A DNA stretch of 64,000 nucleotides from Fodinibacter sp963730365 (GTDB lineage Bacteria > Actinomycetota > Actinomycetes > Actinomycetales > Dermatophilaceae): positions 62,001-126,000 of the forward strand of contig CAVSRM010000011.1 of assembly GCA_963730365.1 (NCBI GenBank). Direction: 5' to 3'. Of this stretch, positions 59,126 to 64,000 are shown piece after piece (the first letter of the stretch is position 1; the number at the start of each line of letters is the position of its first letter). The position numbers and the translations under genes were made by a program. The notes beneath the pieces are model-generated. The model saw only the letters and a list, made by a program, of their open reading frames with translations. It was not told where the DNA came from and searched no databases.

Positions 59126-59163
59126 GCTACGGCGTGCCTCCCCGGGGTCCTCGCAACCCGGCA

Positions 59164-59169
59164 TAGAGT
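59164..59169 (+). promoter_or_regulatory. -10 hexamer for DUF3499 gene (leaderless)
   Basis: TAGAGT, 7 nt before GTG 59177. Confidence 0.45.
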
Positions 59170-59176
59170 CGCCAGA

Positions 59177-59566
59177 GTGAACCTCTCGCGGAAGTGCTCC
59201 AAAACGGCGTGCCGCCAGCCGGCGGTGGCCACTTTGACGTACGTCTACGCCGACCGCGCGGCTGTCCTCGGGCCGCTGGCCACGTATGCCGAGCCGCACA
59301 CCTACGACCTGTGTTCCCAGCACGCCACCGGTCTCACCGCCCCGCTCGGGTGGGACGTCGTGCGCCTCACCACGGACTACCCGGACCCGGAACCGAGCAC
59401 CGACGACCTGCTGGCGCTCGCCGACGCCGTTCGAGAGGCCGCCAGGCCCCGCCTGAGCGAGAGCCCGGCGGTCAGGCCCCGCGCCATGGAGCCCGCCAGC
59501 ACCGTCACCGACGAGGTCGGCCGTCGCGGCCACCTCCGCGTCCTGCGAGGCAGCGCCGAGGGCTGA
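59177..59566 (+). CDS. DUF3499 family protein
   Basis: 129-aa actinobacterial protein. Cysteines in KCSKTACRQPA and DLCSQHATGLTAP suggest a zinc-ribbon-like fold with a histidine (C..C...C..H). The conserved middle reads LTYVYADRAAVLGPL and GWDVVRL. The C-terminal third is variable and charged. Function unknown, but the gene stays near manB and whiB2 across the phylum. Probably leaderless: TAGAGT lies 7 nt before the GTG. Confidence 0.88.
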   Translation: MNLSRKCSKTACRQPAVATLTYVYADRAAVLGPLATYAEPHTYDLCSQHATGLTAPLGWDVVRLTTDYPDPEPSTDDLLALADAVREAARPRLSESPAVRPRAMEPASTVTDEVGRRGHLRVLRGSAEG

Positions 59567-59673
59567 GCCCCACCCGCGGGGCGGTCATCGCCTCGACCAT
59601 CGGGGCTCCGGAAGACCGCATGGCCTGAGCCGTGACAGGCCGAACAGAGCCGCGGCGCACTCCACCGCTCCCG

Positions 59674-59679
59674 TAGGCT
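59674..59679 (+). promoter_or_regulatory. -10 hexamer for manB
   Basis: TAGGCT, 8 nt before GTG 59688. Confidence 0.4.
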
Positions 59680-59687
59680 CACCTGCC

Positions 59688-61229
59688 GTGACCTCTCGCT
59701 CCCTCGCCGACATCGTCAAGGCCTATGACGTGCGGGGGACCGTCCCCGACCAGCTCGATGCACCCGTCGCCTTCGCCCTGGGCGCGGCGTTCGCGGAGGT
59801 CGTCGTCCTGGCAGAGGCCCCCGGAGACCCTAGCGAATCGACGAGCAGCGAGCCGGCTCCCGGCTGCGTCATCGGACACGACATGCGCGACTCCGGCCCC
59901 GTGCTCGTCAGTGCCTTCGCCGACGGTGTCCGCAGCCGCGGCGTCGACGTCATCCTCATCGGCCTCGCCAGCACCGACGGCCTCTACTACGCCAGCGGCT
60001 CCCTCGACCTGCCCGGTGCGATGTTCACCGCGAGCCACAACCCGGCGGCGTACAACGGCATCAAGCTGTGCCGGGCCGGCGCCCGCCCGGTCGGCCAGGA
60101 CACCGGCCTCGACCGGATCCGCGAGCGGGCCGAGGAGCTCCTCGCCGCCGGAGCCACCACCACCGAGGCCACCATCGCAGCGGATGCCGGACCGCCGGCC
60201 CCCGGAGCGCCCCGGACCGCGGCGGCCGCACACCTCGACACCCCGGGCACGCTCACCGAACGCGACGTCCTGGCCGACTACGCCACGTTCCTGCGGGGCC
60301 TGGTCGACCTGACCGGCATCCGGCCCCTCACCGTCGTCGTCGATGCGGGCAACGGGATGGGCGGCCACACCGTGCCCGCCGTGCTCGAGACCGGGGCCGG
60401 CCTTCCCGCGCTCCCGGTCAACGTCATCCCGCTCTACTTCGAGCTCGACGGCACCTTCCCCAACCACGAGGCCAACCCCCTCGACCCCGCCAACCTCGTC
60501 GACCTCCAGGCTGCCGTGCGGGAGCACGGCGCCGACCTCGGTCTCGCGTTCGACGGAGACGCCGACCGCTGCTTCGTCATCGACGAGCGCGGCGAGCCGG
60601 TGAGCCCGAGCGCCATCACCGGCCTCATCGCCCGCCGCGAGGTCGCGCGCGCCGTCGCCGAGGGCGCGGATGCTGCCGACGTCGCCATCGTCCACAACGT
60701 CATCACCTCCGCCCAGGTCCCCGAGGTCATCGCGCGCACGGGTGCCCGGGCCGTGCGGACCCGGGTCGGCCACTCCTTCATCAAGGCCGAGATGGCCCGC
60801 AACGACGCGGTCTTCGGTGGCGAGCACAGTGCGCACTACTACTTCCGCGACTTCTGGTTCGCCGACACCGGGATGCTCGCCGCGATGCACGTCCTGGCCG
60901 CGCTCGGCGAGCAGGGTGCTCCGCTCAGCGAGGTGATGGCCGACCTGAGTCGCTATGCCGCGTCCGGCGAGATCAACTCCACGGTCGAGGACGCCCGCGC
61001 CAGCACCGAGCAGGTGCGCGAGTGGGCCAGGGACCAGGGCGTCGAGGTCGACGAGCTCGACGGGCTCACCCTCGTGCACGCCGGCGGCACGGGGGACCCG
61101 ATGTGGTGGCTCAACCTCCGCGCGTCCAACACCGAGCCGCTGCTGCGGCTCAACGTCGAGGCCGCCGACACCGAGACCATGGTGCTCGTGCGTGACGAGG
61201 TGCTCTCCCTGGTGCGCGCCACGGGCTGA
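59688..61229 (+). CDS. manB: phosphomannomutase/phosphoglucomutase
   Basis: 513-aa alpha-D-phosphohexomutase interconverting mannose 6- and 1-phosphate (possibly glucose too), on the route to GDP-mannose for envelope mannosides. The phosphoserine is S116 in FTASHNPAAYNG. The metal loop is FDGDADRCFVID, the sugar-binding loop GGEHSAHYYF, and the phosphate-binding loop near the end is RASNTEPLLRLN. The protein is about 50 residues longer than typical ManB, owing to loops around EAPGDPSESTS and TTTEATIAADAG. Neighbours Trm112 and the SIS isomerase follow the conserved order. Confidence 0.95.
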   Translation: MTSRSLADIVKAYDVRGTVPDQLDAPVAFALGAAFAEVVVLAEAPGDPSESTSSEPAPGCVIGHDMRDSGPVLVSAFADGVRSRGVDVILIGLASTDGLYYASGSLDLPGAMFTASHNPAAYNGIKLCRAGARPVGQDTGLDRIRERAEELLAAGATTTEATIAADAGPPAPGAPRTAAAAHLDTPGTLTERDVLADYATFLRGLVDLTGIRPLTVVVDAGNGMGGHTVPAVLETGAGLPALPVNVIPLYFELDGTFPNHEANPLDPANLVDLQAAVREHGADLGLAFDGDADRCFVIDERGEPVSPSAITGLIARREVARAVAEGADAADVAIVHNVITSAQVPEVIARTGARAVRTRVGHSFIKAEMARNDAVFGGEHSAHYYFRDFWFADTGMLAAMHVLAALGEQGAPLSEVMADLSRYAASGEINSTVEDARASTEQVREWARDQGVEVDELDGLTLVHAGGTGDPMWWLNLRASNTEPLLRLNVEAADTETMVLVRDEVLSLVRATG

Positions 61230-61338
61230 GCGTCCTCTCGGCCACGACCCGAGGGCCAACAAGCCTGCTCAGCGCCAGGTGACGTGACACCGTGTGGGAG
61301 GATCGTGCTCGAACCCGAACACCCCCGGAAGGGACCGC

Positions 61339-61545
61339 ATGAGCGAGCACGACACCCCCGTGTCGACGATCGAGCCGTGGTTGCGCGAGATCCTCCGATG
61401 CCCCAACTGCCGCAGCGAGCTGCGTGACGAGGTCGGTCAGGCCGGCCCCGAGCTGGTCTGCACCTCCTCGGAGTGCGGCCTCGCCTACCGCATCGACGAC
61501 GGCGTGCCCGTGCTGCTCATCGACGAGGCGCGCAAGCCCTCGTGA
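61339..61545 (+). CDS. Trm112 family protein
   Basis: 68-aa zinc-finger-like protein: LREILRCPNCRSEL (CPxC pair), ELVCTSSECGLAY (second cysteine pair) and YRIDDGVPVLLIDEA, the family hallmark. In eukaryotes Trm112 activates methyltransferases; the bacterial role is not settled. ATG 61339 follows GGAAGGGA. It lies between manB and the SIS isomerase as in other actinobacteria. Confidence 0.93.
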   Translation: MSEHDTPVSTIEPWLREILRCPNCRSELRDEVGQAGPELVCTSSECGLAYRIDDGVPVLLIDEARKPS

Positions 61546-61627
61546 CCCACGGGGCCGGCGGCCGCCGGCCCGCACCACCCCGACGGGCGCTGACGGCGCG
61601 CGCGGGACCCGCACCGAGGAGGCACTG

Positions 61628-62794
61628 ATGGCCTGGCTCGACGAGACACGCCTTGACGACCCCAGCATCCTCGAGGGGCTCGACACCAGACACAGCCTCC
61701 TGTCGCTCGCGTCGTCCGGCGCACAGGTGCGCCGGGCCATGCTCGCCGCCGATGAGGCAGGCGCGGCCAGGGCGGCTCAGGGGGACCGTCCCCGGTCGGT
61801 CCTCGTGGCCGCCCTCGGCGGTTCGGCCGTCGTCGGCGACGTCCTCGACCTCCTCGCCGAGCCGGGCTCGCCGGTGCCGGTCACGTGTCGTCGCGACGCC
61901 CCGCTCCCGGGGTGGGTCGGCCCGCTCGACCTCGTCATCGCCGTATCCCAGTCAGGCCGCGCCGGTGGGCCGCTCGCCCTCGCGGCCGAGGCAGCGCGTC
62001 GTGGCGCGTCCCTCCTCACCGTCGGCGCCGCGGACTCCCCGCTCGCGGAGGTCTGCGCGCGAGCCCGGGGGGTGCACGTCGAGGTCGCGCTCCCCGCGCC
62101 GTCGTCCCGCACGGCCCTCTGGTCGCTGCTCACGCCGGTGCTCATCGCTGCGGATGCGCTCGGTCTGATCCTGTGTGCCCCAGCGGTTCTCGAGCGCGTT
62201 GCCAGCGTGCTCGACGAGGTCGCCGAGGAGTGCCGGCCCTCGTCGGAGTCCTTCGTCAACCCGGCCAAGGTGCTCGCCACCGGGCTCGCGTCCGCCATCC
62301 CGGTGGTCCTCGGTGACGGCCCGCTGACCGGGGTTGCGGCGGGTCGTGCCGCCGCCATGCTCTCCCGTACGGCCCGAGTGCCCGCCACCCACGGCGCCCT
62401 GCCGGATGCCGCGGCCCAGGTCGTCGCCTGCCTCGACGGTCCCTACGGCGGAGGAGCGGACCCGGCATCCGGGGCGCAACCGGTGCCGCACGGCGGAGAC
62501 ATCTTCGCCGACCCCTACCTCGACGGACCGCCCACGCCACGACTCGGTCTGCTGGCTCTGCGCGACCCCGACCTCGACCCGGCCGAGGTCGCACTCGCGG
62601 ACGCCGTCATCGGGTCGGCTCGGGAGGCCGGAGTCACCGTGTGGGAGCAGGAGGCCCACCCGGGGGAGCCGATCGAGCGGTTGGCCTCGCTCATGGCGCT
62701 CACCGACTTCGCCGCCACCTACCTCGCGCTGGGGCTGGGCCTGGACCCCTCCGTGTCGCGCCACGTCACCGAGCTGCGCGACCGCACGTCCTGA
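61628..62794 (+). CDS. SIS-domain phosphosugar isomerase (bifunctional PGI/PMI-like)
   Basis: 388-aa protein of the bifunctional phosphoglucose/phosphomannose isomerase group, with two SIS folds. The first has VLVAALGGSAVVGDVLDLL and VIAVSQSGRAGG (phosphate-binding Ser/Gly loop). The second holds SFVNPAKVLATGLASAIPVVL, the usual catalytic-Glu region of archaeal-type PGI/PMI being poorly conserved here. It would link fructose 6-phosphate to mannose 6-phosphate for ManB. Several catalytic positions look altered, so a regulatory or relaxed role is possible. ATG follows GAGG. Confidence 0.82.
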   Translation: MAWLDETRLDDPSILEGLDTRHSLLSLASSGAQVRRAMLAADEAGAARAAQGDRPRSVLVAALGGSAVVGDVLDLLAEPGSPVPVTCRRDAPLPGWVGPLDLVIAVSQSGRAGGPLALAAEAARRGASLLTVGAADSPLAEVCARARGVHVEVALPAPSSRTALWSLLTPVLIAADALGLILCAPAVLERVASVLDEVAEECRPSSESFVNPAKVLATGLASAIPVVLGDGPLTGVAAGRAAAMLSRTARVPATHGALPDAAAQVVACLDGPYGGGADPASGAQPVPHGGDIFADPYLDGPPTPRLGLLALRDPDLDPAEVALADAVIGSAREAGVTVWEQEAHPGEPIERLASLMALTDFAATYLALGLGLDPSVSRHVTELRDRTS

Positions 62795-62798
62795 GCCC

Positions 62799-64000
62799 TC
62801 ACGGGAGCAGCACGTCGAAGCGCTCCACCCCCGAGCCCTGGAGGTGGCTCAGCCGCACCTGCAGCTGCCCGACCTGGCCCGGCTTGCCCGGAATCGACGA
62901 CAGCCGGTGGTGGAAGCGCACCGTGTCCCCGGCATCCACCCGCATGTGTCGTGCCTGGAGATAGCCCGCCGCGGGTCGCCCCCGCAGCTTCAGGCTGGTG
63001 ACCTCGACGTTGGTGGCCGGCGTGCGACCCCGGTTGGTCACCTCGAGCTCCACGATCACCTGGCCTGCCTCGTTCCGGCTGAGCAGGGGGAGGATCTCGA
63101 GCTCGACGCCGGCGTCCAGTGCCGTGGGCGAGAGCTCCCAGGATGGTCCCGTCGGTCCCGCCGCCTTCCCCTTCCCCTTCCCCTTCCCCTTCCCCTTCCC
63201 CTTCCGTTTCCCTTCGGCTCGGTGCTGGTCGACGAACCGGAGGTCGACGTCGCCAGGGCAGCACCGGCGACGGCCGTGCTCCCCGCGGCGACCGGCGGGA
63301 TCGGGGCGTAGGTGCCCTCGACGTAGAGGTCCCACGGATTGGGTGGCCGGGTGGGGCCGCACGGCGGGTCGGTGCTGAACTTGGTGACCGAGCAGCTGCC
63401 GGCCCAGTACAGGCGGCTCCACCCCTGGCGAGCCCGGAGCACCTCCTCCACCGACACGCCGAGCGGGTAGACCGTCTCTGTGCCGCGGGTCCCGGCGAGC
63501 TTCTCGAGCAGCGCCGACTCGACGAGGTCGCCCGTCTTGGTGTCGACGACGAAGTACTGGGAACACTTGTTGGTGAGAAACGGCTGCTGCACCCGGGCGT
63601 CGGGGATCGGCCACCAGTACCACCCGCCGTTGACGTAGTCGGCGTAGCTCGGGTCGGTGAAGCGGCACTCCTGCAGGTTGATCGACCACGCCCACTTGGT
63701 CTCGGGCTCCAGCATCTGCCACGCGTTGGTGGCGTAACCCTGCAGCATCCCGACCAGGGCGTTTGCCGAGGCCCCGTCGTCCCACGTCCACTTGGGGGCC
63801 ACGCCGGCCCGCATCTGCCCGCCCATGGCCGCGAGCAGCCCGTAGTCGCCGGGTCGCAGGGTGTTGGTGCCCGGGTCGGACCCTCCGGTGATGGCCCCCG
63901 CCTGCTCCAGGGTCACCGCCTTCGACCGCGTCCACAGCGTGAGCAGGTCCCCTTCGAGCACGGTGAGGGTGCCCGAGATGGTGCCGTCGCTCTCCTGCCC
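62799..64000 (-). pseudogene. unknown protein, frameshifted, 5' end outside window
   Basis: The visible part reads LEGDLLTLWTRSKAVTLEQ, PGDYGLLAAMGGQMRAG, YWWPIPDARVQQPFL, NKCSQYFVVDTKTGDLV and CGPTRPPNPWDLYVEGTY in one frame. Then near a CCC run (63210-63212) coding continues in a second frame as a Lys-Gly tract and a beta-sandwich-like tail (VIVELEVTNRGRTPATNVEV, FHHRLSSIPGKPGQVGQL). One added base gives EPKGKRKGKGKG and a single protein of more than 400 residues. Several cysteines and aromatics suggest an exported protein. I know no family; it replaces the manA expected in this neighbourhood. Confidence 0.65.
63164..63205 (-). repeat. seven hexanucleotide repeats coding Lys-Gly
   Basis: Seven exact CCTTCC units on the plus strand, coding for a (Lys-Gly)n spacer on the minus strand, next to the apparent frameshift at 63210-63212. 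Slipped-strand changes here would keep frame only in whole units; changes in the C runs would not. Confidence 0.9.

Noticed and set aside
1..64000. tRNA, rRNA, transposase, integrase or phage genes
   Set aside because: I scanned gene gaps and protein sequences and saw none; small structured RNAs cannot be excluded without a covariance search.

Overview
The window is about 70% G+C and reads as chromosome of an actinobacterium. I would place it in the Micrococcales, near Intrasporangiaceae. This rests on gene content: a WhiB regulator, coenzyme F420 biosynthesis and F420-type enzymes, three LytR-CpsA-Psr (LCP) proteins, GTG starts with GTGA/ATGA overlaps, and the order fbiB-fbiA / whiB / large glycosyltransferase / DUF5719 / DUF3499 / manB / Trm112 / SIS isomerase, which resembles the whiB2-fbiA-fbiB-manB neighbourhood of mycobacteria. 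I see no tRNA, rRNA, insertion sequence, prophage or CRISPR array.

Layout. 1-11.3 kb is mostly core metabolism and signalling: biotin-dependent carboxylase beta subunit (partial), birA, a class III nucleotide cyclase, a two-component pair, GtrA, purK-purE, a CoA-binding protein, UDP-glucose dehydrogenase, a luciferase-like F420 enzyme and an acyl-CoA dehydrogenase. 11.3-29 kb is a cell-envelope polymer locus: a TagF-like protein with two glycerophosphotransferase domains, a large membrane protein, three LCP ligases, a LicD-like protein, an ABC exporter (permease plus ATPase), glycosyltransferases, a DUF2304 protein and a MOP flippase. 29-39 kb holds two secreted wall-active proteins (an amidase-SpoIID fusion and a peptidase-like protein with seven peptidoglycan-binding modules), an acetoacetate-type CoA-transferase pair, a TIGR03089 protein, tagD and a GT-C-like membrane protein. 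39-49 kb has an inositol-monophosphatase-family enzyme, an F420-type PPOX protein, an HxlR regulator, a thioesterase, topoisomerase IB, a second glycan operon (GT2, GT4, methyltransferases, flippase-like) and a DNA glycosylase. 48.6-64 kb carries a SipW-type signal peptidase with a likely substrate, a hemerythrin protein, fbiA-fbiB, whiB, a giant glycosyltransferase, DUF5719, an HExxH-less zincin relative, DUF3499, manB, Trm112, a SIS isomerase and a partial secreted protein.

How it works together. TagD would make CDP-glycerol, TagF polymerise it, the ABC exporter move the polymer and the LCP proteins attach it to peptidoglycan. LicD, the GT2/GT4 enzymes and sugar-nucleotide genes (ugd, manB, SIS isomerase) would decorate or supply it.

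Three signals deserve attention. (1) A repeat of about 76-90 bp with two TCTGCTAGCAGA-type cores exactly 60 bp apart, present three times, each time between convergent genes. (2) Many genes start 6-8 nt after a TANNNT hexamer, so leaderless transcription looks common; two divergent pairs have promoters packed into 23 and 39 bp. (3) Several genes look frameshifted, two of them clearly and at short homopolymers. This is either assembly error or real variation in envelope genes.
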